Part shown: positions 10,701 to 20,110 of the stretch, in pieces | Numbering within the stretch: the stretch's first letter is position 1 | Layout: every line of letters begins with the position of its first letter | Assembly (NCBI GenBank): GCA_038396585.1 | Contig: CP121691.1 | Coordinates: forward strand, 1,550,001-1,614,000 | Origin: Vallitaleaceae bacterium 9-2 | GTDB taxonomy: Bacteria > Bacillota > Clostridia > Lachnospirales > Vallitaleaceae | Reading direction: 5' to 3' | Length of the DNA stretch: 64,000 nucleotides | Program-made: the position numbers and the translations under genes | The notes under the pieces: generated by a model | The model's database searches: none | The model's input: only the letters and a program-made list of their open reading frames with translations | What the model was told of the DNA's origin: nothing

Positions 10701-12028
10701 CGATTGGTACATTGGCAGATAAAACAGCATATGGATTTGTTAAAAACTATTTTGATGAACGTGAAATCCAAGTCAAAGAGGCAGAAATTAACCGGATTAT
10801 TCAAGGATGTGTTGGTGTTCGAAGAACAACAGGACAGCATCCTGGTGGTATTATTGTTGTTCCAAAAGATCAAGAGATTTATACCTTTACACCGATTCAA
10901 AAACCTGCGAATGATCAAACTTCCGATGTTATAACGACGCATTTTGACTATCACTCCATCGACCATAATCTACTTAAACTTGATATATTAGGTCATGATG
11001 ATCCGACGATGATAAGGTTTTTAGAAGATATGACAGGGATAGATGCGACAAAGATACCTCTTGATGAACCAAAGGTGATGTCCTTGTTCCGTTCAGGAAA
11101 AGCTTTAGGGGTCAAACCAGAAGATATTGGAGGCATTACATTAGGTTCTTTGGGGATTCCTGAATTTGGTACAGATTTTGTTATGCAGATGTTAATTGAG
11201 ACACAACCAGCGACTTTTTCTGATCTGATTCGGATCTCTGGATTATCTCACGGAACAGATGTATGGACCAATAATGCCCAACAACTGGTCCAAGAAGGGA
11301 AAGCGATTATTTCCACAGTTATCTCTACGCGGGATGATATTATGACCTATCTTATTAATCAAGGACTAGACAAAGAGTTGTCTTTTACTATTATGGAAAG
11401 TGTACGTAAAGGGAAAGGACTTCGAGATGAGTGGGAAGCTCAGATGCGAAAGTTTGACGTGCCTGACTGGTACATCTGGTCGTGTAAGCAGATCAAATAT
11501 ATGTTCCCCAAAGCCCATGCAGCGGCTTATGTAATGATGGCTTATCGTATTGCCTATTTTAAAGTTTATTATCCACTAGAGTATTACACGGCCTTTTTTA
11601 GTATTCGTGCGTCAAACTTTGACTATGGATTGATGTGCAAAGGGAAAAGTGTTCTTGATGCACATATTCAAGATTATAAGAATCGCTTCAATGAATTAAC
11701 AAAAAAAGAAAAAGATATGATAAAAGATATGCGTATTGTTCAGGAGATGTATGCAAGAGGGTATGAGTTTTTACCGATTGATATATATCAAGTGGATGCA
11801 AAACGCTTCCGAATCATTGACGGTAAAATCATGCCATCGTTGTCATCGATTAATGGAATGGGAGAAAAAGCAGCAGAAGGTGTAGTTGCCGGTCGTGCAG
11901 GCGGAGAATTTTTATCCTTAGAAGATTTTAGACTTCGAACTAAAACCGGAAAATCTCTCATTGAACTGTTAAAAAGCGAAGAAATATTAAAAGGACTTCC
12001 AGAGACGAATCAGATGAGTTTGTTTTAA
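7703..12028 (+). CDS. polC: DNA polymerase III alpha subunit, Gram-positive PolC type
   Basis: This is the main replicative polymerase with built-in proofreading. Domain order: an N-terminal region, an OB-fold near residues 230-330, a PHP domain opening at VELHLHTQMSDMDG, and a DnaQ-like 3'-5' exonuclease inserted in it (VFDIETTGL with later HRAVYDAEATAG). A zinc-binding CQECKY/CPKCGAQ pair follows, then the polymerase palm with PDIDLNFSG and the C-terminal finger and HhH regions. At about 1441 residues it is full length. GTG 7694 lies within the ribosome-binding sequence, so GTG 7703, downstream of AGGTGA, is preferred. Presence of polC marks a Gram-positive lineage. Confidence 0.97.
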   Translation: MRKNLFDVFEGLIVSPESQSYVKDAMVSSIVMNKEQGTVSISLALTTIIPAQYIEHLEEAIYRHLGYPEGIAIHINESYQLNYELSLKDLYKAFEEGLLYNLKKINPVGAAVIRSSQVDIGEADLVYQVNKTGYHYIKDLSFDEKIAVMFKQKFDRTIDIEILEDDANSHMYQEFIRNRDLEQKNLLKKRDRHLHIEEKIVIQEEDITQETYENLILGKKPIVGEVLKLKNFDEDTTYANIDVQVISKPDARELRGGKMIMKFDVTDFTDSISAKVFVEKDDYPRVEANVKKNSTLRIRGLYKYDDYDRARVFFVNTIETIEANLKIQRKDNAKEKRVELHLHTQMSDMDGVMSVKDGINQAIAWGHKAIAITDHGVVQGYTDAFHCVHDDNIKVLYGVEAYLIDDQKPVGYHLDNRSFDDVLIVFDIETTGLRAQKDQFTEIGAVKIKNGKIVDRFSEFVNPGVSIPQHIQELTHITNDTVKDAPPIEVVLPQFVEFCEGGILVAQNADFDMSFIIHAMRNLGIDEQFTYIDTLEIARRLFPDLKNYRLNTLAEALEVRLVQHHRAVYDAEATAGILIKLIDILRSKGVERMKDFHTFEKQYFASYKKLRPSHAIILCKNREGLRNMYKLISYSHTETFFKRPLISKTMLDKHREGLVLGSACEAGELYPLVLEGRSDEAIKRIIDYYDYLEIQPSGNNAFMIENGKVKDIKEIEEVNRQICELGEANNKLVVATCDVHFLNPEDEVYRRILMAGKGFKDADNQPPLYFRTTNEMLSEFEYLGEEKAFEVVVTNTNLIADSLEYIEPVERDKYPPVIEGSEKELEEMCYAKAKAIYGEPLPEVVQERLDRELNSIISNGFAVMYIISQKLVKKSNDDGYLVGSRGSVGSSFVATMSGITEVNPLSPHYVCQECKYSDFESEEVKKYAGSSGVDMPDKTCPKCGAQLLKEGHDIPFETFLGFKGNKEPDIDLNFSGEYQAKAHKYTEVLFGEGHVFKAGTIGTLADKTAYGFVKNYFDEREIQVKEAEINRIIQGCVGVRRTTGQHPGGIIVVPKDQEIYTFTPIQKPANDQTSDVITTHFDYHSIDHNLLKLDILGHDDPTMIRFLEDMTGIDATKIPLDEPKVMSLFRSGKALGVKPEDIGGITLGSLGIPEFGTDFVMQMLIETQPATFSDLIRISGLSHGTDVWTNNAQQLVQEGKAIISTVISTRDDIMTYLINQGLDKELSFTIMESVRKGKGLRDEWEAQMRKFDVPDWYIWSCKQIKYMFPKAHAAAYVMMAYRIAYFKVYYPLEYYTAFFSIRASNFDYGLMCKGKSVLDAHIQDYKNRFNELTKKEKDMIKDMRIVQEMYARGYEFLPIDIYQVDAKRFRIIDGKIMPSLSSINGMGEKAAEGVVAGRAGGEFLSLEDFRLRTKTGKSLIELLKSEEILKGLPETNQMSLF

Positions 12029-12046
12029 AGAAAGGTGCAAAATACG

Positions 12047-12541
12047 ATGAAAAAGATTGATATTTATACAGACGGAGCATGTCGTGGTAACCCAGATGGA
12101 CCAGGAGGTTATGGCGCTGTGTTAAAATATAAAGATTCAGATGGCAAGGAACATGTCAAAGAATTAAGCGACGGATATTTAAATACTACGAACAATCGTA
12201 TGGAACTTATGGGGGTACTTTTTGCAATCAAAGCGTTAAAATCTCCATGTTCAATACGTGTACATACAGATTCTCAATATATTGTGAAAGCATTTAATGA
12301 AGGTTGGCTTAAGAATTGGATAAAAAACAATTGGCGACGAGGTAAGAAAAAAGAACCCGTTAAAAATCAAGACCTTTGGGAAGCGCTTGTTGAAGCTGTA
12401 AAGCCCCATCAAGTTGAGTTTATATGGGTTAAAGGCCACGACGGACATCCTGAAAATGAACGATGCGATGAACTGGCAACCCTTGCTGCGGATAACGAAC
12501 CACAAAAGGTGGATCAAGACAATCAAAGGAATATTTCTTAA
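12047..12541 (+). CDS. rnhA: Ribonuclease HI
   Basis: The enzyme cleaves RNA in RNA-DNA hybrids, for example lagging-strand primers and R-loops. All four catalytic carboxylates are visible: Asp9 (TDGACRGNP), Glu53 (NNRMEL), Asp75 (HTDSQY) and Asp141 (ENERCDELA); the catalytic-loop His131 is in VKGHDGH. It lacks an N-terminal hybrid-binding domain. A longer GTG frame from 12035 overlaps the AAAGGTG ribosome-binding site, so ATG 12047 is used, giving 164 residues. It follows polC by 18 bases and is likely cotranscribed. Confidence 0.95.
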   Translation: MKKIDIYTDGACRGNPDGPGGYGAVLKYKDSDGKEHVKELSDGYLNTTNNRMELMGVLFAIKALKSPCSIRVHTDSQYIVKAFNEGWLKNWIKNNWRRGKKKEPVKNQDLWEALVEAVKPHQVEFIWVKGHDGHPENERCDELATLAADNEPQKVDQDNQRNIS

Positions 12542-12628
12542 AAAAAAGGAAATTAACGGTTGTTGTTGTATATATAGAAGTATGTATTAATGGTTTTTGT
12601 GAATGAACATCTCAGTTAGGAGGTTGTT

Positions 12629-13636
12629 ATGAATTTACGAGAATTACAGGAAGAACGTGAGTTTGAAATTTTAAGCCCATATTCGTCATTTAGTCGAAAC
12701 AGTCGTGGACGAGAAGTGGAAGAGACACCTTGTGATATACGAACAGATTATCAAAGGGATCGAGATCGTATTTTACATTCCAAAGCTTTTCGCCGATTAA
12801 AGCATAAGACGCAAGTTTTTATCGCGCCGGAGGGTGATCATTATCGCACAAGGCTGACGCATACGCTAGAAGTGTCTCAAATTGCACGTACCATTGCTAG
12901 AGCATTACGTTTGAATGAAGACTTAACTGAGGCGATTGCCTTAGCACATGATTTAGGACATACGCCTTTTGGACATGCAGGGGAATATGCATTAAACCAA
13001 ATATCCGAATTGGGATTTAAGCATTACCGCCAGAGTATACGTGTTGTTGAAGTTCTTGAAAACAAAGGAAAAGGATTAAACCTCACCTGGGAAGTTCGGG
13101 ACGGAATTCTTAATCACCCAACAAAAGGTAAACCGGCAACATTAGAAGGAGCGATCGTTCGTTTATCAGATAAGATTGCTTACATTAATCATGACATTGA
13201 TGATGCTCTTCGTGGACACATCCTCAGTGAAAATGATTTGCCCAAAGCATTTACCGATGTTCTTGGATTAACATCTAAGGAGCGCATTAATATTATGGTT
13301 CATGATATTGTTACCAATAGTATGGATAAAGATAAAATCATCATGAGTGAGCATATTTTAAATGCAATGACAGGTATGCGACAATTTATGTTTGAAAATG
13401 TCTATATTGATTCAAAAGCAAAAGAACATGAAGAAAAAGCACAAAATATGTTGACACAGCTCTTTTTATATTTTAAGGAGCATACCCATTTGCTTCCGCC
13501 GGAGCTGCTTGTTATGATTGATGACAATGAGCCGGTTGAACGTGTTGTCAATGATTATATAGCAGGAATGACCGATCGATATGCTATTCGTAAATTTATG
13601 GATATTTTTGTCCCATCTTCATGGAAAGAACTTTAA
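12629..13636 (+). CDS. dgt: dGTPase-like HD-domain deoxynucleoside triphosphate triphosphohydrolase
   Basis: An HD-superfamily metal hydrolase predicted to remove triphosphate from dNTPs. It shows RTRLTHTLEVSQIARTI, supplying the first His, and ALAHDLGHTPFGHAGE, the HD pair and following histidine. A later RLSDKIAYINHDIDDA segment gives the last metal Asp. The 335-residue length matches the short dGTPase-like type common in Clostridia, where it sits directly upstream of dnaG as here. An AGGAGG site precedes the ATG. Substrate range is inferred from the family; physiological nucleotides were not established from sequence. Confidence 0.85.
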   Translation: MNLRELQEEREFEILSPYSSFSRNSRGREVEETPCDIRTDYQRDRDRILHSKAFRRLKHKTQVFIAPEGDHYRTRLTHTLEVSQIARTIARALRLNEDLTEAIALAHDLGHTPFGHAGEYALNQISELGFKHYRQSIRVVEVLENKGKGLNLTWEVRDGILNHPTKGKPATLEGAIVRLSDKIAYINHDIDDALRGHILSENDLPKAFTDVLGLTSKERINIMVHDIVTNSMDKDKIIMSEHILNAMTGMRQFMFENVYIDSKAKEHEEKAQNMLTQLFLYFKEHTHLLPPELLVMIDDNEPVERVVNDYIAGMTDRYAIRKFMDIFVPSSWKEL

Positions 13637-13701
13637 AATAGAGGTTAGAAGCTGTGATAATGCAGTTCACCTAAGTGAAAAAGAACGGAGAATGAAAGGT
13701 T

Positions 13702-15495
13702 ATGTTTTATCCTGATGAAATAATTGAAGAGGTGCGACTTCACAATGATGTTGTTGATGTCATCGGGGAATATGTACATCTTCAAAAAAAAGGGAGCTCA
13801 CATTTTGGGTTGTGTCCTTTTCATAATGAGAAAACCCCCTCATTTTCTGTGAGTAAAGATAAGCAAATGTATTATTGCTTTGGGTGTGGGGCTGGAGGCA
13901 ATGTTTTTAGCTTTATTATGGCCTATGAGAATTTTTCATTTGTTGAAGCGGTCAAACATTTAGCTGAACGGGCCCGGATAGAGTTGCCTGAGCCGGAAGT
14001 ATCCGAAGAAGTAAAAAAAGCGATTAATTATAAACAGCGTCTATATGATGCCAATCGCTTAGCCGCAAGATATTACTATATGCTATTACGCAAAGAGATA
14101 GGCAAGCATGCCTTGACATACTTAGAACAGCGACGCTTAAGTCCGGAAATTATGAAACAGTTTGGTCTAGGTTATGCATCTCAATTTCGAGATGATCTCT
14201 ATAAGCACTTGCAAAAGCAAGGGTTTTCCAATCAAGAACTCCTCGATTGTGGTTTGCTATTAGAAGATAAAAAACGACAAGGCGAATATTATGATCGTTT
14301 TTTTAATCGAGTGATGTTTCCGATTTTTGATGTACATGGAAAAGTGATTGCCTTTGGCGGACGTGTCATGGGAGATGGACAGCCAAAATATTTGAACTCT
14401 CCAGAGACCAAGCTGTTTGACAAGAGTAGAAATCTATATGGATTAAATATTGCAAGAAAATCAAGAGAAAATTATATGATTGTTGTTGAAGGGTACATGG
14501 ATGTTATTGCATTGCATCAGGCAGGATTTGATAATGCAATTGCATCGCTAGGGACGGCGTTCACTAGTGGACATGGCCAATTGATTAAACGTTACGTTGA
14601 TGAGGTGGTTATCGCCTTTGATAGTGATGGTGCGGGGGTCAATGCAGCACTGCGTTCGATTCCTATTTTAAAGTCTGCGGGCCTAATTGTTCGAGTACTT
14701 AATATGGAAACAGCCAAAGACCCGGATGAATTTATTCAAAATCAAGGAATTGAAGCATTTAACGAGCTACTTAAACATGCGACAGCAAGTTTTATGTTTG
14801 AAATCAAGCAATTAAGTAAACGTTTTGACTTGACTGATCCAGAATATAAGACGCGCTTTAGTGATGAAGTGGCTAAAAAGCTATTAACCATTGAAGGCAA
14901 AATCGAAAGAGATAATTATTTAGAAGCGATTGTTGCAGAATATAAAATGTCAAAAAATGGATTATATGAACTTATGGCCAAGCATGGGAATAATGTGGGG
15001 ATTGCTCAGCGAGAGCCAAATGTGTTATCAAAAGAGTTGAAAAGTGGTTCCCATAAAAAACGTGAAGAAGGCACTATTTTAGCTCAGAAGCAATTATTAG
15101 CCATTATTGTCTCTAACTATAAAATTTTTGCACATATAAAAGACATTATACAACCAGAATATTTCACACAAGATACCTTGCAAAAAGTAGCGTATATTGT
15201 GTTTGATATATATAATACTAAACAAGAAATAGAACCTGCTGATGTTATGCGTCGATTCACTCAAATTGAAGATCAAAAAATGATTGCGAATATCTTTAGC
15301 GAGGAGTTAAAAGTCGAGAATCAGCAGCAACTAGAAAAATTGTTAAACGACACCATAAGAAAGATCAAAGGTGATTATCTAGAGCAAAAACGCATGAATG
15401 TCAATGATCCTGCTGGATTAATGTCTCTAATTCAAGAAAAAAAAGCGTTACTTAATTTTTATCTTCACCTAGATGAAATCGATAGAAGGGATTGA
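13702..15495 (+). CDS. dnaG: DNA primase
   Basis: Primase synthesises RNA primers at the replication fork. The N-terminal zinc ribbon ligands are Cys38, His41, Cys59 and Cys62 ([13 protein letters not shown] and YYCFGCG). The catalytic core contains the Toprim motif [13 protein letters not shown] and the downstream FDSDGAG metal site. A C-terminal helical region for DnaB binding follows. The 597 residues are typical. The gene stops six bases before the rpoD start; dnaG-rpoD is the conserved macromolecular-synthesis pair. Confidence 0.96.
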   Translation: MFYPDEIIEEVRLHNDVVDVIGEYVHLQKKGSSHFGLCPFHNEKTPSFSVSKDKQMYYCFGCGAGGNVFSFIMAYENFSFVEAVKHLAERARIELPEPEVSEEVKKAINYKQRLYDANRLAARYYYMLLRKEIGKHALTYLEQRRLSPEIMKQFGLGYASQFRDDLYKHLQKQGFSNQELLDCGLLLEDKKRQGEYYDRFFNRVMFPIFDVHGKVIAFGGRVMGDGQPKYLNSPETKLFDKSRNLYGLNIARKSRENYMIVVEGYMDVIALHQAGFDNAIASLGTAFTSGHGQLIKRYVDEVVIAFDSDGAGVNAALRSIPILKSAGLIVRVLNMETAKDPDEFIQNQGIEAFNELLKHATASFMFEIKQLSKRFDLTDPEYKTRFSDEVAKKLLTIEGKIERDNYLEAIVAEYKMSKNGLYELMAKHGNNVGIAQREPNVLSKELKSGSHKKREEGTILAQKQLLAIIVSNYKIFAHIKDIIQPEYFTQDTLQKVAYIVFDIYNTKQEIEPADVMRRFTQIEDQKMIANIFSEELKVENQQQLEKLLNDTIRKIKGDYLEQKRMNVNDPAGLMSLIQEKKALLNFYLHLDEIDRRD

Positions 15496-15500
15496 AAAAC

Positions 15501-16580
15501 ATGGCAGCAGAAGAAAATGTAAAAAGTTTTGAAGCAAAAATCTTAGAATTGGTCGCAGTAGCTAAAACAAAGAAAAACGTTTTAGAATATAAAGAGATAG
15601 AGGCTAGATTCAAAGATGAAGAATTAGAACCGGATAAAATAGAGATTATCTATGAGGTTCTTGAAAAGAGCGGTATTGATGTATTAGGTGAGGTAGAAGA
15701 AGAGGAAGAAGAAGAAGAAAAAGAATTAGATTTATCGTTGCCGGAAGGAATTAACATTGATGATCCTGTGCGCATGTATTTAAAGGAAATTGGGAAAGTC
15801 CCTCTACTTACCGGTGAAGAAGAGATTGCGTTGGCAAAACGTATGGAAGCCGGGGATGAGATTGCAAAGCAACGGTTAGCGGAAGCAAACTTGCGTTTGG
15901 TTGTTAGTATAGCTAAACGTTATGTAGGACGTGGCATGCTCTTTTTAGATCTTATTCAAGAAGGTAACCTCGGTCTGATTAAAGCGGTTGAAAAGTTTGA
16001 CTATAATAAAGGTTTTAAGTTCAGTACGTATGCAACATGGTGGATTCGACAAGCGATTACTCGGGCTATTGCGGACCAGGCAAGAACAATCCGAATTCCG
16101 GTGCATATGGTCGAGACAATTAATAAGCTTATTCGTGTGTCACGACAACTCCTTCAAGAATTGGGTCGAGATCCGGTTCCAGAAGAGATTGCTGAAGAAT
16201 TAGATATGCCGGTGGATAAGGTTAGAGAGATCCTTAAAATTTCACAAGAGCCGGTATCGCTAGAGACACCGATTGGTGAAGAAGAAGATTCCCACTTGGG
16301 AGATTTTATACAAGATGATAACGTTCCGGTTCCGGCAGAAGCCGCAGCATTTACCTTGCTTAAAGAGCAATTGGTTGAAGTGTTAGATACATTGACTGAA
16401 CGCGAACAAAAAGTGTTACGTTTGCGCTTTGGGCTAGATGATGGTCGAGCAAGGACGCTAGAAGAAGTGGGTAAAGAGTTTAACGTTACTCGTGAGCGAA
16501 TTCGACAAATTGAAGCAAAGGCGTTAAGAAAACTGCGTCACCCTAGTCGAAGTCGAAAATTAAAGGATTATCTAGAATAA
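15501..16580 (+). CDS. rpoD: RNA polymerase primary sigma factor (sigma-A/RpoD)
   Basis: The housekeeping sigma factor. After an acidic stretch near residues 63-75 it shows region 1.2 ([16 protein letters not shown]), region 2 with [19 protein letters not shown] for -10 recognition and melting, region 3, and region 4.2 with [18 protein letters not shown] for -35 binding. The 359-residue length matches the short Firmicutes sigma-A lacking the large non-conserved insertion. TTG 15492 overlaps the dnaG stop, but ATG 15501 has better spacing from AGAAGGG and is preferred. A terminator hairpin follows. Putative promoters in this window (TTGACA/TTGAAA, 17 bases, TATAAT-like) fit this factor. Confidence 0.97.
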   Translation: MAAEENVKSFEAKILELVAVAKTKKNVLEYKEIEARFKDEELEPDKIEIIYEVLEKSGIDVLGEVEEEEEEEEKELDLSLPEGINIDDPVRMYLKEIGKVPLLTGEEEIALAKRMEAGDEIAKQRLAEANLRLVVSIAKRYVGRGMLFLDLIQEGNLGLIKAVEKFDYNKGFKFSTYATWWIRQAITRAIADQARTIRIPVHMVETINKLIRVSRQLLQELGRDPVPEEIAEELDMPVDKVREILKISQEPVSLETPIGEEEDSHLGDFIQDDNVPVPAEAAAFTLLKEQLVEVLDTLTEREQKVLRLRFGLDDGRARTLEEVGKEFNVTRERIRQIEAKALRKLRHPSRSRKLKDYLE

Positions 16581-16587
16581 GTATGCA

Positions 16588-16625
16588 TAAAACCATGAAT
16601 GATAACTATTATTCATGGTTTTATT
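16588..16625 (+). terminator. Hairpin terminator after rpoD
   Basis: A 13-bp perfect stem (16588-16600 with 16611-16623, core AACCATGAAT/ATTCATGGTT) and a 10-base loop end in TTTTATT. It directly follows rpoD and closes the dnaG-rpoD unit. The T run is part of the stem, so efficiency is uncertain. Confidence 0.6.
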
Positions 16626-16640
16626 GAAAGTGGGGATTTT

Positions 16641-17348
16641 ATGGAAATTTCAAGACGTTTAGAATGGATTGCGTCATTTGTAAAACAAGGAGAACGCGTG
16701 GCAGATATAGGAACAGATCATGGATATATTCCTATATATTTGGCTCAAAATAAAACATCACCAAAGGTTATTGCGATGGATATTAACTTTGGACCTTTGG
16801 ATAAAGCAAAAAATAATATTCGTGCTTACCACCAGGAAGATATTGTAGAGGCACGGCTAAGTAATGGATTAATGACCCTTGATGAAGGGGAAGTCGATTG
16901 TATTATTATCGCCGGAATGGGTGGTCGCTTGATTGATCAGATATTACGGGAATCAAAAGAAAAATTGATGACATACAAACGGTGGATTATTTCACCGCAT
17001 AAAGATATAGATATCGTTCGAAAGACATTGCTTGAACTTGGCATTGCTATTATTGATGAAGATATGATGTATGAAGATGGGCATTATTACACAGTGCTTA
17101 TTGCGATTACAGACACAAAGGATGTGGCATATTTACCTTATTCACCTAATGAAAACCCATTATTTTTTGTCTATGGTAAGTGCCTGGTTACAAAAAAACA
17201 TCCATTGCTTTTGGAACAGCTCAAGATGAAAAACACTCGAGATAAGCAATTGATAGATATTTTAAAAGAAAAAGGAATCATTAATCGTATAGCAGAGCTA
17301 GAACATGATATAGTGATTCGAAATAAGGTGATTAAATGGATGCAATAA
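16641..17348 (+). CDS. trmK: tRNA (adenine(22)-N1)-methyltransferase TrmK
   Basis: This SAM-dependent methyltransferase modifies A22 in the D-arm of bacterial tRNAs. The Rossmann motif RVADIGTDHGYIPIYLA is near residues 18-34, and the family-specific IIAGMGGRLI follows. The C-terminal helical region is consistent with the coiled-coil tRNA-binding domain of TrmK. A longer frame would begin at 16599 inside the rpoD terminator; ATG 16641 with GTGGGGA upstream is the better start (235 residues). It overlaps the next gene by 13 bases. The placement after rpoD and before nif3 is conserved in Firmicutes. Confidence 0.92.
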   Translation: MEISRRLEWIASFVKQGERVADIGTDHGYIPIYLAQNKTSPKVIAMDINFGPLDKAKNNIRAYHQEDIVEARLSNGLMTLDEGEVDCIIIAGMGGRLIDQILRESKEKLMTYKRWIISPHKDIDIVRKTLLELGIAIIDEDMMYEDGHYYTVLIAITDTKDVAYLPYSPNENPLFFVYGKCLVTKKHPLLLEQLKMKNTRDKQLIDILKEKGIINRIAELEHDIVIRNKVIKWMQ

Positions 17349-18118
17349 CAGTTAAAGATATAATGGACTGTATTGAACGTCTTGCGCCCCAGGATTTAGC
17401 GCAAGATTATGATAATGTAGGATTATTAATTGGAGATTCAAAGCGACGGGTCAATAAAATTATAGTCGGTCTTGAAGTGACCAATAGTTTAATTGATGAG
17501 GCAATAAATAAGGCATGTGATATGATTGTTGTTCATCATCCGCTTATTTTTTCACCACTGAATAGAATCGTGGAACAAGATCCGATTGCGCATAAAGTTA
17601 TTCGATTAATCAAGGCAGATATTAATGTTTATGTTGCACATACGAACTTAGATATGGCTCAACATGGGCTAAATGATTATCTGTGTGAAGTACTGGACAT
17701 AAAGCCAAACATTGAAATAGGTTTTGAGCAAAACAGGTTACTTCGCATTTGTGATGTTAAGCAACAAGCCTTTAAACAGCTAGTTTGGCATGTGAAGGAG
17801 CGTTTAAACCTAGATACGATTCGCTATGTTGGGCATTTAGACAAACAAATTAAGCGCATTGGACTTTGCTCTGGAAGCGGGATGAGTTTTTTTGATATGG
17901 CTATCGAACAAGGTGTTGATGCGTATATCACAGGTGATCTAAAGTATCACGATGCGGTAAAAGCTATGGAGTTAGAAGTGCCAGTTATAGATGCCGGTCA
18001 TTATGGTACGGAGATTATCTGTCGACAACTTTTTGAAAACATTTTGAAGGAAAACTTTCAAGAGGATATTCAGATTTTTCAACACAATGCATTTTTAGAT
18101 CCAATTTGTACATTATGA
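17336..18118 (+). CDS. Nif3-like dinuclear metal center protein (YqfO family)
   Basis: A Nif3/DUF34 family protein with a two-metal site. Likely metal ligands are in HHPLIFS, HTNLDMA and DAGHYGTE, with a GSGMSFFDMA segment between. At 260 residues it lacks the PII-like insertion that lengthens B. subtilis YqfO, so it is the short form. It overlaps trmK by 13 bases and is presumably cotranslated with it. Proposed roles such as GTP cyclohydrolase I-like activity or a metal/NAD-related function are not settled for the family, so no specific reaction is assigned. Confidence 0.85.
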   Translation: MDAITVKDIMDCIERLAPQDLAQDYDNVGLLIGDSKRRVNKIIVGLEVTNSLIDEAINKACDMIVVHHPLIFSPLNRIVEQDPIAHKVIRLIKADINVYVAHTNLDMAQHGLNDYLCEVLDIKPNIEIGFEQNRLLRICDVKQQAFKQLVWHVKERLNLDTIRYVGHLDKQIKRIGLCSGSGMSFFDMAIEQGVDAYITGDLKYHDAVKAMELEVPVIDAGHYGTEIICRQLFENILKENFQEDIQIFQHNAFLDPICTL

Positions 18119-18152
18119 CGATGAGAACATTATACGCAGGAGGTATTTGAAG

Positions 18153-19832
18153 TTGACTTTGAAAATATTTTTAAAACATAATAATACAACCATTGAGGTT
18201 GAACAGGGGACATCTTTAAAAGAAATTGCAGCACAGGTAGAAGATGATTTTGATGCACCAATTACGCTAGCTATTGTGGATGGAAAATTAAAAGAAATCT
18301 ATAAGCAGGTTAAGTCGGATTGTGAAGTGGAATTTTTAGATTTAACGAATAAAGATGGATACCGAACATATCAGCGTTCGTTGACATTACTTTTTATTAA
18401 GTCATTGCGAGATGTATATCAGGGATATGGAATCAACCATGTCGATGTTCGGGTACAATTTACAATTCAACGTGGTTTGTATTGTGAAGTGCTTAATGTT
18501 GAAGAAAAACCTTTGACGCAAGAGATTATTAAAGAGATTGAAGATCGCATGAAAGCATATGTAGATGAAGATGCAGTGATATACAAAAGTACAGTAACCA
18601 CAAGCAAAGCGATTAAACTCTTTGCAAAACAAGGCATGAAGGATAAGGTCTGTTTATTAAAGTATCGTAGTGTTTCCAATACCAACATTTATGAGCTGGA
18701 TGGATTTTACGATTACTATTTTGGCTATATGGTTCCATCTTATGGAAAAATAGGAAAGTTTGAGTTGCACCCACACGATGAAGGGGTCATGGTTCAATAC
18801 GTATCAAAAGCTGAACCTAAAAAAGTCGCCCCATTTAAACCGGCACTTATGTTATTTGATACGCAAAAGGAAACTTCGCGTTGGGCGCAACTTATGGATG
18901 TAACTACTATAGGAGAATTAAATGAGCTTATTGCTGCAGGAGATATTAACGATTTACTTTTAGTGGCAGAAGCACTTATGGAAAAACGTATCGCATCAAT
19001 TGCTGATGAAATTGTTAACAATCAAAATAAAAAACGCTTTATTTTCATTGCAGGGCCGTCTTCATCAGGTAAGACAACTTTTGCACATCGCTTAGGTATC
19101 CAACTTCGTGCTTTTGGTATGAATCCGAAAACGATTTCACTGGATAATTACTTTGTAAATCGTGAGCAGACGCCATTGGATGAATACGGGAACTTTAATT
19201 TTGAAACGATTGATGCGATTGATCGTAAATTATTTAATGAAAACATGTTGGAGTTACTTGCTGGGCAGTCTGTGGATATTCCTCACTTTAACTTTATCTC
19301 TGGAAAGCGTGAATATCGTGACAATCCGATTGAACTAGGCGATAATGGTATTTTAATTGTAGAGGGGATTCATGGACTTAATGATATGCTTTCCTATGAT
19401 TTGCCAAAAGAAAATACATTTAAAATTTATATTAGTGCAATGACACAACTAAACTTAGACTATCATAATCGAATTCCGACGACGGATGGGCGCTTGTTGC
19501 GACGTATTGTTAGAGACTATCAATACAGAGGTGTTTCAGCGTTACAAACAATCCGTATGTGGGAATCCGTACGTCGTGGAGAAGAAAAATATATCTTCCC
19601 ATTTCAAGAAAAAGCAGATGTGATGTTTAACTCTGCCTTGATTTATGAAATTGCTGTACTTAAACAATATGCAGATCCTTTGCTCTATAGTATTCCTGAT
19701 GATTGTCCAGAACATATAGAAGCTAAGCGATTGATAAAATTCCTGGATTATATTCTTGGGGTCACAAGTGAACATATTCCTCAAAACTCACTCATTCGTG
19801 AATTTATTGGAGGAAGCTGTTTTAGAACATGA
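18153..19832 (+). CDS. TGS-domain / uridine kinase-like fusion protein
   Basis: The N-terminal about 65 residues resemble the TGS domain of threonyl-tRNA synthetase. A middle region resembles the ThrRS editing-type second domain, and the C-terminal half is a P-loop kinase with GPSSSGKTTF near residue 300 plus the uridine-kinase-like SLDNYFVNRE and DIPHFNFISGKR segments. This arrangement is known in Clostridia and annotated as nucleoside kinase, though the phosphorylated substrate is uncertain. Two TTG starts are possible; 18153 is nine bases after AGGAGG, 18147 only three, so 18153 is used. No aminoacylation core is present, so it is not a tRNA synthetase. Confidence 0.8.
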   Translation: MTLKIFLKHNNTTIEVEQGTSLKEIAAQVEDDFDAPITLAIVDGKLKEIYKQVKSDCEVEFLDLTNKDGYRTYQRSLTLLFIKSLRDVYQGYGINHVDVRVQFTIQRGLYCEVLNVEEKPLTQEIIKEIEDRMKAYVDEDAVIYKSTVTTSKAIKLFAKQGMKDKVCLLKYRSVSNTNIYELDGFYDYYFGYMVPSYGKIGKFELHPHDEGVMVQYVSKAEPKKVAPFKPALMLFDTQKETSRWAQLMDVTTIGELNELIAAGDINDLLLVAEALMEKRIASIADEIVNNQNKKRFIFIAGPSSSGKTTFAHRLGIQLRAFGMNPKTISLDNYFVNREQTPLDEYGNFNFETIDAIDRKLFNENMLELLAGQSVDIPHFNFISGKREYRDNPIELGDNGILIVEGIHGLNDMLSYDLPKENTFKIYISAMTQLNLDYHNRIPTTDGRLLRRIVRDYQYRGVSALQTIRMWESVRRGEEKYIFPFQEKADVMFNSALIYEIAVLKQYADPLLYSIPDDCPEHIEAKRLIKFLDYILGVTSEHIPQNSLIREFIGGSCFRT

Positions 19833-19855
19833 TGGGTTACTGAAGGAGGCTATAA

Positions 19856-20110
19856 ATGAAGATAACAAAATTAAAGAAACTATCAAATGGGCTATTTATT
19901 TTGAGTGTTATTTTTTCGGCAGGAGTATTATTTAAAAATTGGTTTGATCAGCGAAATCTTCCTGAAGGCGTATGTCCAATTGAAAATAATTCTGAATGGA
20001 TGATTGCTGCTATAAGTTTATTAGTGATAAGTTTTATTGTAACTTCAATTATAGATTATCGAATTAAGAAGCTTAATAAGGGGGAGAATCCGTTTGAGGG
20101 AGAAGATTAA
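19856..20110 (+). CDS. Small two-helix membrane protein, unknown function
   Basis: I do not recognise this 84-residue protein. It has a positively charged N-terminus, a hydrophobic helix at about residues 12-27, a short loop containing a single Cys near residue 40, and a second helix at about 49-66. The tail is charged and acidic at the end. A good ribosome-binding site (GAAGGAGG) precedes ATG 19856. Its end overlaps the MoxR ATPase start by 17 bases, so it appears to lead the MoxR-DUF58-transglutaminase operon and may work with those membrane proteins. Confidence 0.7.
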   Translation: MKITKLKKLSNGLFILSVIFSAGVLFKNWFDQRNLPEGVCPIENNSEWMIAAISLLVISFIVTSIIDYRIKKLNKGENPFEGED

